A DNA stretch of 64,000 nt from Chamaecrista fasciculata (GCA_003254925.1 QANZ01013516.1:8308-72307); one strand, 5' to 3'; counted from the stretch's first letter, positions 1 to 11,425 are shown. The notes: generated by a model from the sequence alone, not told the origin. Program-made: numbers and translations.

Positions 1-680
1 TTTATTAATTATTTAGTAATTTTAATTTAAATTTGACAAAATAAAAAATACTGCATTATATTTTATTAATTTTTTATTGAAATAAAAAATGTAAATCACA
101 TTAAATGTAATATAATAAAAGAAAAAATTAATAAAAAACAATAGTTTATATATACATATGATGATATGATTGTTAAGTTATTCTTTTTTTTATAATTTTT
201 TTTGTTATTTCTTAATATTTTTTTTATTACAATGGCGATAATATAAAGTTATAAATTATAAATGATTGTAAATATAATTTAAATAAAACTATCACAGAGA
301 ATAATGAGATATACTTAATTATTTTTGTTGATGTAATCATAGCCACTAAAAGTCTAAAAACAAAGGTTGGGTTACATAATTTTTATTTTAATTAAAGAAA
401 TTAATAAATATATGAGAGACTATTTTTTTCTTTTTTTATAAAATTCAAAAAGAAAATATTTAAATAGTTAAATATAAGGGTATTTTTGTCAAAAAAAAAA
501 TAAAGAGACAATGCAATAATGATCTTGAGAACTTTTAGTTACTTTTTATAATCTCAATGCTAATAAATAATTCTTATCATGTGCTCTAAGAACACATAAT
601 AAATAATCTATATTTATTTTACGAGTTGTGTTATAAAAAGTTAGATAGCTTTTGCTATCTAATTTATCTAAGTTAGATAG
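1..680. other. AT-rich intergenic sequence, no gene seen
   Basis: This stretch is very AT-rich with many poly-A and poly-T runs and has no reading frame with protein-like composition. Near 575-600 it holds an imperfect palindrome (CATGTGCTCTAAGAACACAT) that resembles the ends of the small palindromic element at 21738-21893, so it may be a decayed relative. Its last five bases (GATAG, 676-680) are the left target duplication of the solo LTR that follows. Confidence 0.6.
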
Positions 681-1265
681 TGATACATCACTATTTGAGC
701 GTACGCCTAAGTAACCTTCGCGCCGCGCCCCTCCAAGACCGACAAGGCTTGCTGGGGCCCATCCGAACATCATAGGCGGCCGTGCTCCCCCCGAGGCACA
801 GCGTGCGCCTCCGATCTTTCTCGCAGTCACCCACGACTGCCTTGTCCCGTAAACTTCGCTGAGGGAGATCGTGGGTCACGACCTTGGTCACACCCGCGAT
901 CTCCAGTTTCCTGGCGCCCGCCCAGCAAGACGACACACAATCATCCACGATTGCCTTGCTCCGCAAATCTCGGTCTCCGCCATCTCTGTTGGTGGAGATC
1001 TTGTCTGGCTACGTGGTCCGCCCCGCGCGCTGACCACCTCTCTCCCCCTGCTCTATAAATAGAGCTCAACTCAACAGTTTAAGGTTAGCTACTCTTTACA
1101 CTTCAGAATTCTCTGACTCTCCTCTCTCTCTCTTACTAACTTGAGCGTCGGAGTACTCTTCGCAGGGCCCCCCTGTGAAGCTCTTGCATGTTCTTGTTCG
1201 ATTCTTGGCTCTTGCAGCCCACATCCGGTGAACTAGGTAAGTGCTACCCATTTTCTAGTTTATCA
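681..1265 (+). mobile_element. Solo LTR, family 1 copy a (TSD GATAG)
   Basis: A 585-bp GC-richer block begins TGATACATCACT and ends AGTTTATCA, giving the TG...CA ends and short inverted repeat (TGATA/TATCA) typical of an LTR. It is flanked by a perfect 5-bp duplication, GATAG, at 676-680 and 1266-1270. No internal retrotransposon region adjoins it, so it is a solo LTR left by LTR-LTR recombination. A core promoter (CTCTATAAATAGAGC, TATA at 1053-1059) sits in its right half and sets the plus orientation. A second copy with the same ends lies at 5138-5938. The superfamily (Ty1/Copia or Ty3/Gypsy) cannot be told from an LTR alone. Confidence 0.9.
1053..1059 (+). promoter_or_regulatory. TATA box of solo LTR copy a
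   Basis: TATAAAT sits within CTCTATAAATAGAGC, in the same relative place as in the second copy (5728-5734). It is the expected retrotransposon promoter. The downstream part of the LTR holds an ACTCTTCGCAGGGCCCCCC segment shared by both copies. Whether it still drives transcription is unknown. Confidence 0.6.
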
Positions 1266-2419
1266 GATAGCTTTTTTAGTTTTTATAGATTTTCTCTTGT
1301 TTTATCACACATGATTTTTTAATCATAAAAGTTAACAAAACCCATTATCATAATGTTCATAAGGGTGGACTCACCCTTCCTTCCCCAAGAATCGATGAAT
1401 CATCATCATCATCATCATTCATGGCCCACCCATTGTTCCTTTAACACTAAACTCCACTAATCAAAGTTCAGTGTATAATATATCTGAACCCCACCATACG
1501 CCATAATTATGAGCAAATGTTGCTTTCTCTGTCCTAAAAGAATATTAGTTTATCATATAAACTATATTTAACTGCATATCCTTGCTTAACTTTAAAAGAT
1601 TTCGTTGTAAAGTTCTGTATTATGAAAAAGATTATTTTTCATTCTATCATTAAAAGAAGTAAAGAATGAAGAATCTCTTAATAAATATATAGAAATTGTT
1701 CTTAAATTTCTCTAGAAAAATATTTTGTTTTATTTTCTAAAATTATTAAGACTCCTTTTTTAGTGTCAACAATTTATCTTGATTTTAACATAGGAGTCTT
1801 GAAATTTGTGTAATATCATCATATTTCGTTTTAAATGTTAAAGTGACCAATTACAATAATTCAAACTTATATTGAATAATTTTCCTGCATCTAATCATTT
1901 TAACACATTATTAAAATTGGTGCAAATATTAACACTATATACAATGTCATATTAATGATTTTTATTGATAATGGTTTTAGAGAAAAAAAAATAGTCGTAA
2001 ATCAACTTTCAAACTTTGAAGAAATATTGAATTAAAACAAATTTTAGGATTTAAAAGAAAATAGAATAAAATGTTGGGGAATAAAGGCAAAACTTTCTAT
2101 TTCTTACTATACGTTTTGAAAATCAGATCCTCCATCTTCCACTACCAACTCAAATCATATATAGCCATTGTCACCACAAGCCATCACCGTCAACGGAGCC
2201 GGTGCGCCACCGTATGCCGCCGGTGGAACCTACCGGCGTTACATTCTCAAGATTCTCTTCTAAACTGCGAAATGAAGTAAATTCATAAATCTCTGCAAAA
2301 ATAACAATAATAATACTAATAATGAAACTCCTCTGATTATACTTGTTTGCAATTGTCTCTGCAACTGCAAGTAGCGAATGAAGTTGATGCTGTATCACCT
2401 CTAGGAACGACGTCGCAGA
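1266..2419. other. Upstream region of the PPPDE gene
   Basis: AT-rich sequence between the solo LTR and the first PPPDE coding exon. It should contain the promoter and 5' UTR of the PPPDE gene. The stretch 2071-2280 is less AT-rich and could be transcribed leader, but the short frames there show no family similarity that I recognise. I could not pick a convincing TATA box or leader intron. Confidence 0.4.
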
Positions 2420-5400
2420 ATGTTGTGCAGGAAAGTTCGTCGGACCGGCGGATCAGGATCGGTGCCGGTGTACCTGAATGTGTACGATCTAACGCCGATC
2501 AACGGCTACGCTTACTGGTTCGGCCTCGGAGTGTACCATTCCGGCGTTCAAGGTTCGTCTTCCACCTCAATTTTCATTTCGCATTTCGCATCTGCAAATC
2601 TTAGGGCACAGAATCTCAGATCTAGAATTTCTACGCGAATCAGATGAAAATTAAAATTAAACACGATTCATTCGACTCTGCTTCCGATTCATCCTCGATT
2701 CTTAGATTAGGTCGCTGAGATTGGGGATTTTTGAATTTTGCGTGCAGTTTATGGAGTAGAGTACGCTTTCGGAGCTCACGAGTACTGTTCGACGGGGATT
2801 TTCGAAGGAGAACCGAAACGATGTGAAGGATTTGCTTACCGGAAGACGATAGTGATCGGGAAGACGGCGATGGGAGCGGAAGAGGTGAGAGAAGTAATGG
2901 AAGAACTCGGAGGAGAGTACAGAGGGAATGCGTATAACTTGATCACCAAGAATTGCAACCATTTCTGCAACGAAGCTTGTGTTAGACTCACCGGAAATCC
3001 TATTCCAAGTTGGGTCAATCGTCTCGCCAGAATCGGTAATAACTTCAGAAACCAGTTCTACATATATTTCTGTCACTTCTTCTTCGTTCATTTACCATTT
3101 TTGCTCTTCTTTCTTTCATTGAGACCAGTGATTACTGATTAGTGAATGTGAGCTCTGAAAGGTAATGTTTTGCTCTCAGAGTGTTACACAGGTGAAATAA
3201 TCTTAAATTTTAAAAAGTGAATTTCTTAATTTAATCTTTTGAAATATTAAATTTTAAAATTTAATCTCTTGCTATTAGATTTGAATCAATGACTCTGTCA
3301 ATATATTTTTTTAGTTTTCAATTTTTTTAAAAATATTAATGATTTAGTTTATATAAATGATATTGAGAAAATTCATTATCTGGTCTTTTAATTTTCATTG
3401 AGTTAATGATTTAGTCCCTGAAAGTAAAAAGAGACGATTCAATCCCTGATTATTTGCAATTATCAATTATTTAGTCTCTCGTATGTTATCCATTAATTAA
3501 CATCACGATATGAATGTTAATTGCTGACGTGATGCCATTAAATTTTAGTGAAACCTAAACTAAAGTACCATTTTTGCATTAGCTTGAAACCAATAGAATT
3601 GAAAGATTGAGACTAAGATTCATTGTGACCATTTTAATTTACTCACATTTGCAACTCATATTTCGAGAAAGAAGAAAAAGTAAAATATGAATTCTATTTA
3701 TAAGTATTCTTGAACTCTAATTGTTGTATCTGTACAAATTAAACGAAGAAGAGGGACCAAATAATTATTATAAGTGCATTTGATAGCCATGACACTAGTT
3801 TATATAACGGAGAAAGGCTTTCAGGAGCAATTAGTTGACTTTTGTAATTAATCGGGGACTAAATAATATATTTCTATTATTCACGAACCAAAATTATTAT
3901 AAGTGTGAAAATTGATAGACCAAATAGTAAGTTTTCTCAATAATGTTTTAGTGATTATGTAGTTATCATTTGTAAAAGGGTAAGGATTTTAAAATATAGT
4001 TTTTCTACTGAAAAAAATATTTTTAATATTCAGGGATTAAATCATAATTTTAAAATAAGTTTATAAACTAAAAAATAGATTTCTTTTGTTATCTTAACAT
4101 TTTTATTGTGGATATGAAAAAAAACTTATAACAGAATAGAAGAAACTAAAGGTTAATTATTATGAGTTTATGACAGAAGAAACTTGTAACTTGTAAGTGA
4201 AACAGTTCATTTCAAGGTGGAAAAACAGAAAACCTAGGCACTCTAGGAGAGAAGTATACAGATTACAGAATAAAATCTACTCTATTTAAACTTTTAATGC
4301 CAAGCAATGAAGATATAGAAGCAGTGTCAACTTGAGGAATATATATCTTACTTGAAATGTATCACATGTATGGAAGAACTTGCCTCTTTTTTCTTTTAAA
4401 ATATACTTTCCTCAAGTAAAATATATTCTTTAACACCAACTAAAAAGATTCTTTGGTACAATAATTGGTGTTAAAGAAAGAGGAATCCATCAACTCCATG
4501 CGGAGAAAAAAGATGGAAAAGACAACGCAACTTTATTCTTTTACGCAGGGAATATTGCACTAACATTCGTTCATTTGTAATCTTTTCTGGATAAGGACTT
4601 GGGAACAGAAATATTTAGGAGATCAAACTTTTTTGTGTATGAAATATAATGTTATCTATTGTGAACTTTAAGGAATAATAATATGTTATGCTATAATTTG
4701 TTTTTTAACATGCTAAATGAGTCAAAATTTTGTACAACATGTTCCAAACTTTAAAGCTGATGTGAAACATAAAATTAAATGAAACAAATTTGATCACAAA
4801 AACCTTATTGATAAATTAATACTTTTAAATAATATTTATAGTAAATCAATCATTTGATCCTAAAATATTATAGACATTTCAATTTACTCCTTAAAATTTA
4901 AATTATAAAATTTAGTCTATAAAAGATCCAGTTACAATCAATTTAGTTTTCTTTATCAAGTTTTTTTTTTGGTGAACATCAAGTTTTTAATTTAAATTTA
5001 CTGACAAATATGATTTTTTTTTTTGCCTGAAATGACAAATATGATTGTTTAATGCAATATCAATTAAATTTATAATTACATTAGATTTGTCAATAAATCA
5101 TAGTTTCTATATTTATCAAAATTACGAAATTAATTATTGATACATCACTATTTGGGCGTACGCCTAAACGGCCCTCGCACCGGGCCTCTTCCCCCCTTCA
5201 CACCCTGCAAAGCGCGCTCGAACCAATCAAGTGCCCTCCGCACAGTTAGGGGCGCCGCCCCCTACCCAGGAGGGGGCGCCCGACTACCTCGCTCCGCACA
5301 GTTAGGGGCGCCCCCCTCTACCCAAGAGGGGGCGCCCGACTACCTCGCTCCGCACAGTTAGGGGCGCCCCCCTCCACCCAGGAGCATGGCGCCCGCCTCC

Positions 5401-6783
5401 AGCTTAACACTTAGTCACCCACGACTACCTCGCTCCGCACAGTTAGGGGCGCCCCCCTCCACCCAGGAGGAGGGCGCCCGCCTCCAGCTTAACACTCAGT
5501 CACCCACGACTACCTCGCTCCGCAATCCACGCTACGGGAGATCGTGGGCTGTTGACTTGTTCACACCCACGTTCTCCAGTATTATGGCGACCGCCCGGCA
5601 ACATGGCAGGCAACCACCCACGATTGCCTTGCTCCGCAAATCTCGGTCTCCACCATCTCCGCTGGTGGAGATCGTGTCTGGTTACGTGGTCCGCCCCGCG
5701 CGCTGACCACCTCTCTCATCCCTGCTCTATAAATAGAGCCCATCTCACCAGTTCAAGGTGAGCTACTTATTACACTCTGAAATTCTCTTACTCTCTTATC
5801 ACTCTCTTACTAACTTGAGCGTCGGAGTATACTTCGCAGGGCCCCCCTGTGAAGCTCTTGCAGGTTCTTGTTCAACTCTTGGCTCTCGCAGCCCTCTTCG
5901 GTGAACTAGGTAAGTGCTAGCCATTTTCCAGTTTATCAATTATAATTATATTTTTTGAAGATCAAATCTTGTAATTAATTTTTTTTAAAGAGATTGAATC
6001 CTTAATTTATTCTCAAATTTATATCAAAACTATCTATATATATATATACAAACACATGTGTATATTAACAATGAGTAAACTTATTATTTAATCTCTAAAT
6101 TTATATTAAGTTAATTAATTAGTCCCTAAATAATCAAAATATACTACTTAATATTTGAATTATTGCAATTGTCTACAATTTGGTCCTTGTGGACCAAAAA
6201 GTAAAAAATTAATACAAATATAGAGACCAAAATAAATTAATTTAATATAAATTTAAAGACTAAATAGTATAAAATTAAGTTTAAATTGAGAGACCAAATC
6301 ATTACTAAAGATCAATTAATTAACAATTAAAATAATTCAGGAATCAAATCGTGTAATTCATTAGTTGACAATTAATTAGTTGACTTGTAAATTCAAGGAC
6401 CAAGCTACAGGTTTTCTCATTAATAATTGATTTTCATTTTGGGTTGATTATTGGTTGCCTTTTTTGCAGGGTTCTTGTGCTATTGTGTTCTTCCAGTGAC
6501 TCTAAACACAACCAAAGTAAGGCATCACAGAGTTGAAGAGAAACAATGTGAAGAAAAGAAGCAAGTATTGGCAGTAATGTCAAGTGAATCAAACAAGATT
6601 GCTCCTTCAAATTTAAAGCCATACTCATCTTCTTCTTCTTCATCATCATCCCCTGCTTCTTCGTCCTCTGCAATTCGTAAGGGAAGAAGTAGAAGCGCAC
6701 ATCATGCTCTTCCTCCCTCTTCACCTTTGATCAGTGCTGACTCTTCTTTATCATCATCTTCATGTCCAAACTTAGAACCCTAA
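2420..6783 (+). CDS. PPPDE/DeSI-like thiol peptidase
   Basis: Three coding exons join in frame: 2420-2552, 2748-3035 and 6470-6783, giving 244 aa. All introns are GT-AG and each junction splits a codon after one base. The protein starts MLCRKV and carries the PPPDE domain (about residues 14-135), with VYLNVYDLTP, the catalytic His40 in VYHSGV and the catalytic Cys114 in KNCNHFC. A short cysteine-containing segment (GFLCYCVLP) and a long Ser-rich low-complexity tail follow. PPPDE/DeSI proteins are papain-like isopeptidases thought to remove SUMO or ubiquitin; the plant members' substrates are largely unknown, so the activity is inferred from the family. Intron 1 is 195 bp, while intron 2 is 3.4 kb and carries a foldback element and a complete solo LTR. 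The start is chosen because plant homologues begin with the same MLCRKV. Best guess for the nearest Arabidopsis relatives: At1g80690 and At5g25170. Confidence 0.92.
3363..3940. repeat. Foldback element in PPPDE intron 2
   Basis: The left end (TTGAGAAAATTC, then TCTGGTC) is mirrored by the right end (GACCAAA, then GTTTTCTCAA), with partly complementary arms in between that read as 'tttagtccc' on the left and 'gggactaaa' on the right. It is therefore a long imperfect hairpin, a MITE-like foldback. Similar sequences with a terminal TTTTCTCA occur near 6070-6420, 53440-54105 and 57885-58340. The target duplication is not clear, so the superfamily is unassigned. Confidence 0.5.
5238..5520 (+). repeat. 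GC-rich tandem subrepeats in LTR copy b
   Basis: The phrase CCGCACAGTTAGGGGCGCC recurs at 5238, 5294, 5350 and 5435, and a diverged CCGCAATCC follows at 5520. The spacing is 56, 56, 85 and 85 bp. The two longer units add a CTCCAGCTTAACAC segment and CACCCACGACTACCTCG. The array is rich in CpG and GGGCGCC palindromes and lies upstream of the LTR TATA box. LTR copy a has no matching array. Confidence 0.85.
5728..5734 (+). promoter_or_regulatory. TATA box of solo LTR copy b
   Basis: TATAAAT within CTCTATAAATAGAGC, identical in the core to LTR copy a. It points toward PPPDE exon 3, 740 bp downstream, in the same orientation as the gene. Confidence 0.6.
6070..6420. repeat. Foldback-like repeat before PPPDE exon 3
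   Basis: Alternating 'tttagtccct' and 'gggaccaaa' tracts are partly complementary across the segment, and it ends in GGTTTTCTCATTA like the element at 3363-3940. The arms are diverged and no target duplication was found. It lies about 50 bp before the last PPPDE exon, so its right end is near the acceptor and branch region. Confidence 0.4.
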
Positions 6784-7697
6784 TTTTTCATTTTTCATTT
6801 TCGTTTGGTTGTAACTTGTAAGTTACTTTAACGAAGAAACCATCATATTAGAGTTTCAATCTAAAACGTATCGTTTTCATTCGATTCGTTCAACTAATTA
6901 CGTGATCTTGCGCGTGTATCACTTCTTTATTGGAATTTTTGGGTATAAAATTAATATTCGTGTTTATTAATAAATAATTAATTTATCGTAAGTTTAAATA
7001 AGAATGAAACAGTTCATATTAATTGTGGTAATCCGTGATGAGTTAAATTATCCATAAGTTTTTTGGGACCATGCTAAGAATCCCAAACCAGCAGGTTTAA
7101 AGAGTATTAATAATTATATCATTGAATTACCAATATATATATGGAATTTGTTTATATAAAAGACTGATTTGTAAATATGTTTAAAGACTATTTTCAGTAT
7201 TTTGTAATATTCACTAATGGACTAATATGTGAATATATATACCAAACTTGTTTTCATAAACACCGTCCTCATTTTGTTCAAGTTTAGTCCATTTCTTTCC
7301 TTAAAATATGAATGCTGTATCTTGATTCACTCTTTGAATTGTATGACTAGATTTATACAAAATCAATGTTATAGGTTAATTTCATGTCTCACTAGATTTG
7401 TTTCCATCATTCTTCTGACACCCTTTTGTTTTCATTTTTGCTGTATGAATTATGATCCTTTTGTGAGGTTTATTTTTCTTTTCTTTTTCTATGAATTATT
7501 TGATTTATATCAAATGTCTTTTCTATTTTTATTTTAAAAAAAACAAAGGTGTATGGAGTAACTAAGTTTTAAACATAACGTTTCTCATTTTTTAATTTAT
7601 TCTTTGCCAATAAAAATAACATTTAATCTTATATATGTTATTTCTAAATGATATGATTATTTAACATTTTTAAATATATGAAATTAAATATATTTTA
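6784..7697. other. 3' flank of PPPDE, nothing recognised
   Basis: AT-rich sequence following the PPPDE stop codon. It should include that gene's 3' UTR and polyadenylation site. The 102-residue open frame at 7229-7537 is Phe/Ile/Leu-rich translation of AT-rich DNA and matches no family that I recognise. Confidence 0.4.
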
Positions 7698-8174
7698 GGC
7701 TAAAGTGCAATTTCGGTCCTATATTTTTTTGAGTAGATTACAATCTAGCTTTTTATCTTCTCTTTTCTTACAATTTTAGACCTCTAATTTTTTCAAAAGT
7801 TTCATACATTGGTTCCAACGACTAAATATAGTAATATTTCTCTCATTTTAAGTTCGAATACGACGAGTCCCTGCTATATGTTTTTTACGAGTCCTTTGTT
7901 TGTCTAATTCGAGCCATAAGCAAACAAAGTCAAATTATACTTTAAACGTGGGCTGCTCATTTTATAATCGAACCAACGCACTTTGTATTTCTTATTTTAA
8001 GTCTGATAGTAACGAGTTCAGAGTAAAAATGAGAGAGATATGCCAATAGTCAACTTTTGAGACCAATGAGTGAAAGTTTTGAAAAACTTTGAGGACCAAA
8101 ATTGCAAAAAAAAAAAAAAAGAGCTAGATTGCAATTTACCCCAATGATAAAGGACCAAAATTTTACTTTGGTCT
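7698..8174. repeat. Foldback element, 'GGTCC...GGACC' family A
   Basis: It starts GGCTAAAGTGCAATTTCGGTCC and ends with the mirrored GGACCAAAATTTTACTTTGG. The middle includes 'taacgagttcagag' and 'gagagata' phrases that recur in the elements at 13364-13884, 49717-50223 and 59314-59789, so I group these as one family. No coding capacity was seen. Confidence 0.55.
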
Positions 8175-8918
8175 CTATCTTAAGGAAACATTACAAAGAT
8201 GGCAAAAGTGCTCTTGGTATCTCCAAAGTATGAGATCACTTTCAGTTGCACCCCCAAACTTTCTTTTAGGTTAATTATACCCTTAATGTTTCACATTTGA
8301 GTCAATTGTACCTCACTCCTAACTCGGTTAATGAAACTAATGGAAAAAGCTATGGGTCAACTGACTCAGTTGATGACAGCTGACGTGGGATCTTTTTTTT
8401 ATTGTTTGAAGGTCCTTGAATTTCCATTATTTAGAAATCCTACCTTCTCGAAAGATTTTTCTTTCATACAAGTTCCTAAATAATTATAGAATAGTCTAGA
8501 ATGTTTGTTATATTTAACAAACAAGTCTCCGCAATTGAGAAACCCTAGAAACCTCTTCCCTTTATTTTTCATTGTTCCGACAACCACACAAATAAAGATG
8601 AAATTCAGAGATTGCAACCAATCAAAGAAGTGAAATTTAGAAATTGCCCTACTTGTCTTCGCGAATGTCTACAAATTCTCTATCCTGATTACGCCAACGT
8701 CTATCCCTATTCTTGCTAACCCGCTGCCACAACCTCTTCCTCATCCTCTTCCTCCTCAAATTCATTTTCCTTCTCTATATTCTCCATCGTCGGAGACTCC
8801 ACACTCAATTGAACTCATAACCTCTTTAACGGTGAGTCTAACGTCAGATTGAGGCGATCCAAGTTTGTCTCCATTATGTTTCACCAATTGAGATTGGAGA
8901 CACAGCTGTAGCGGCCAA

Positions 8919-9498
8919 TAGGGATGGCAATTCGTTAGGATAATTAAGGTACCCGTCCATATTCGTCCGAAAAAACTATCCAGTATCTGTCAAGATATCG
9001 GATATGGTACGAATAGTGAAAATTAAATATTTTTCGGATATTGGGCAGATACGGATATTATCTTTGGATACCCTATATCCGTCCGAAATGAACAGATAAT
9101 TAGGGTACCCGATATCCGATTAATTATTTAAGTTTAATTAATTATATTTATATATATTTTTTATATAATCATCTTTTAGTTATTTTATATTTAAATTTAA
9201 TTTTTAAAAAATAAATTTAAAATATAAATTAAGCATAATTTTATTTATTTATTTTAATTGGTGGATATTGGATATCGGGTACTCGATATATCCAATTTAT
9301 AAAATAGGATATTTATCCTATATTTATATTTTTTTCGATATTTAAGGTATTTCGGTTTCCCGTCGGATACCAGATGTCGAATAGGGTACAGATATTAATT
9401 TATGGGATACATATAGGGTATGAATATTAAATTGAATAAATAGGTATGAATACGAACAATAACAAAACCACCGGGTACCCTATGCGTTGTCATCCCTA
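8919..9498. mobile_element. hAT-type MITE 1 (TSD GCGGCCAA)
   Basis: A 580-bp non-coding element with terminal inverted repeat TAGGGATGGCAA / TTGTCATCCCTA and a perfect 8-bp target duplication GCGGCCAA at 8911-8918 and 9499-9506, the length expected for hAT transposons. The interior is made of GGATA, TATCCG and GGGTACCCGATAT motifs in both orientations. A second member lies at 9869-10500. Confidence 0.88.
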
Positions 9499-9868
9499 GC
9501 GGCCAAGGATCCAATCGGCCAATTATTTACTTCTTTTTTCTTTTGGATTTTCGATTTCACTCCTTTGATTTAACTTTTGAATTTCATCTATGTTTATGTG
9601 CTTGTTGGAATAATGAAAAATATGAGGGAGAGGTTTTTCGGGTTTCTCAGTTGTAGAGACTTGTTTGTTAAAAATGATAAACATTTTGGATTGTTCTATA
9701 ATTAGTTAAGGACTCGTGTGAAAGAAAAATCTAGAAAGAATGGAAGATTTTTAAAAAATAAAAATCAAAGGACCTTAAAATAATTAAAAAAATGTCACAT
9801 CAGCTACCATAAACTAAGTCAGCTATTAGGTTTTTCAATTAGTTTTATTAATGGAATTAGGACGTGAG

Positions 9869-10500
9869 TAGGGATGGCAATGGTTTAGGATACTTAGGAT
9901 ATCCATCCATATCCGTCCGAAAAAATATCCGATATCCGTCAGATACCGGATATTGGATACGGATACAGATAGTGAAAATTAAATTTTTTTCGGATATTGG
10001 ACGGATACGGATATTGCCCTCGGATACCCTATATCCGTTCGAAATGAACGGATATTTAGGGTATCCGATATCCAATACCCTATTACTTATTTAATTTTTA
10101 TATTTTACTTTTAATTTAACATTTTATATATAAATATTTAAATTTAATTAATTATATACATATATATTTTTTATATAATCATATTTTAGTTATTTTATAT
10201 TTAATTTTTTATTTTAAAAAATAAATTTAAAATGTAAATTAATAATAATTTCATTTAATTATATTAGTTGGCTGATAAAGAATATCGGGTACCCGATATA
10301 TCTGATTTATAAAATAGAATATTCTATCCTATATCCATATTTTTTCGAATATTTTGGGTATCCGTCGGATACTGGATATCGGATAGGGTGCGGATACAGA
10401 TATTAATTTATCGGATACGGATAGGGTACGGATATTAGATAGGATAAACGGATACGGATAGTGGCAAAAGCACCGAATACCCTATCCGTTGCCATCCACA
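9869..10500. mobile_element. hAT-type MITE 2 (TSD GACGTGAG)
   Basis: A 632-bp member of the same family as 8919-9498, starting TAGGGATGGCAATGG and ending CCGTTGCCATCCACA. A perfect 8-bp duplication GACGTGAG lies at 9861-9868 and 10501-10508. The right terminal bases (CACA rather than CCTA) are diverged. Open frames on both strands here (about 72-76 residues) are only translations of GGATAC/ATATCC repeats. Confidence 0.88.
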
Positions 10501-10685
10501 GACGTGAGGTACAATTTGACTCAAAGTTTGGAGGTATAACATTAGTTTTATTACCTATAGGTTTTTCAATTAGTTTTATTAATGTAAAAACATTTGAGGT
10601 ATAATTAACCCCAAAGTTTGGAGGTAGAATTGAAAATGGCCAAATATAACTGTACCAAAAATATTTTTACCTACAAAGATTAATG

Positions 10686-11221
10686 TAATTGTGAACTTCA
10701 TATTTGGTCTAAGCCTTTTTTTTTTGTAAATATCAAAACATATAGGTTTTTTTTAATAACTGTTTTTGTTTTTTTTAATTCTTGAAGTTTTTGGGCCAAT
10801 GAGAAAAATCACAAAGCCCAATTAAAAAGAAAAAAAAAAGAGAAAAGGAAGCCCAATCGAAATGAGACTAAAAAAAGAGAGGAAAAATGACGAACACAAA
10901 AAAAAACAACAACAAAATGGCCACTACTTCACTAATTTATTACTAATCTTATTAACTATATTGTCAAATCTTGTTCACTAATTTAATTATCTAAATTAGT
11001 CATTGAATGTGTCTTGTTCACAAGCTCTATAATTTTAATACTACCTTACTAGACTATTTCCCTAATTCAATAATGTACTTTACTAATTCACAAATTATTA
11101 CGCATAATACTATGATTTTAAGTAACATTAATCCACTGCTTCTGATATATCTAATCTTATTTCACTAATCATAATAAACAGGAACTAACTAACTCAATTA
11201 TCTAATTTAATAAAAATAAAT
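10686..11221. other. AT-rich spacer, no gene seen
   Basis: Low-complexity sequence with purine-rich A/G runs (10800-10920) followed by many irregular CTAATTCACTAATT-like phrases. No convincing frame or structured element was seen. Confidence 0.4.
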
Positions 11222-11425
11222 AAGGGCACTGTGCATTTATTATACTCTAAAAATGGAATTTATATTTTAAAAATGTAAATTTACCTCAGAATTTTAAAGA
11301 AATAATAATGCACCTCAGAATTTCCATATAAAGGGACAAAGAGTTATTGCTTCTTTAAAATTTAAGGTTTGCATTTTCAAAATAAAAATTTCATTTTTAA
11401 AGTGCAATTAACGTACATTACCCTA
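11222..11425. repeat. Small MITE-like repeat, copy 1 of 2
   Basis: About 200 bp beginning AAGGGCACTGTGC and ending ATTACCCT, with complementary halves (AAAATGGAATTT...AATTTCATTTTT; ATTTACCTCAGAATTTTAAAG...CTTTAAAATT). A clearly related copy lies at 41326-41541, sharing AATTTTAAAGAAATAATAATGC-like and GACAAAGAGTTATT phrases. It is non-coding. Confidence 0.6.

Larger units (their letters stand above)
5138..5938 (+). mobile_element. Solo LTR, family 1 copy b (TSD ATTAT), in PPPDE intron 2
   Basis: An 801-bp LTR with the same ends as the copy at 681-1265 (TGATACATCACT...AGTTTATCA). A perfect 5-bp duplication ATTAT lies at 5133-5137 and 5939-5943. It is in the same orientation as the host gene and carries a TATA box (5728-5734). 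It is about 216 bp longer than copy a, mainly because of a GC-rich tandem array at 5238-5520. It was inserted into the second intron of the PPPDE gene, which remains spliceable on paper. Confidence 0.92.
8188..10685. mobile_element. Large foldback element split by two hAT MITEs
   Basis: The left arm (from CATTACAAAG at 8188, through AACTTTCTTTTAGGTTAATT) pairs with the right arm (AATTAACCCCAAAGTTTGG to AAAGATTAATG at 10685). The inner parts also pair: 8398-8600 (poly-T, GAAAGATTTTTC, AATAATTATAGAATAG, ACAAACAAGTCTC, GAGAAACCC) is mirrored by 9600-9780 (GGGTTTCTC, GAGACTTGTTTG, ATTGTTCTATAATTAG, GAAAAATCT). It is thus one long imperfect inverted repeat, non-coding, into which the elements at 8919-9498 and 9869-10500 were later inserted. 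The middle (8640-8900) has a cytosine-rich, less AT-rich stretch of unknown origin. Ends are approximate. Confidence 0.6.

Noticed and set aside
2702..3091. 129-codon minus-strand open frame
   Set aside because: It is antisense to PPPDE exon 2, whose plus-strand reading clearly encodes the conserved domain.
5238..5520. CRISPR-like array
   Set aside because: Spaced repeats are present, but the spacers are themselves repeated and the array is inside a plant LTR. These are LTR subrepeats.
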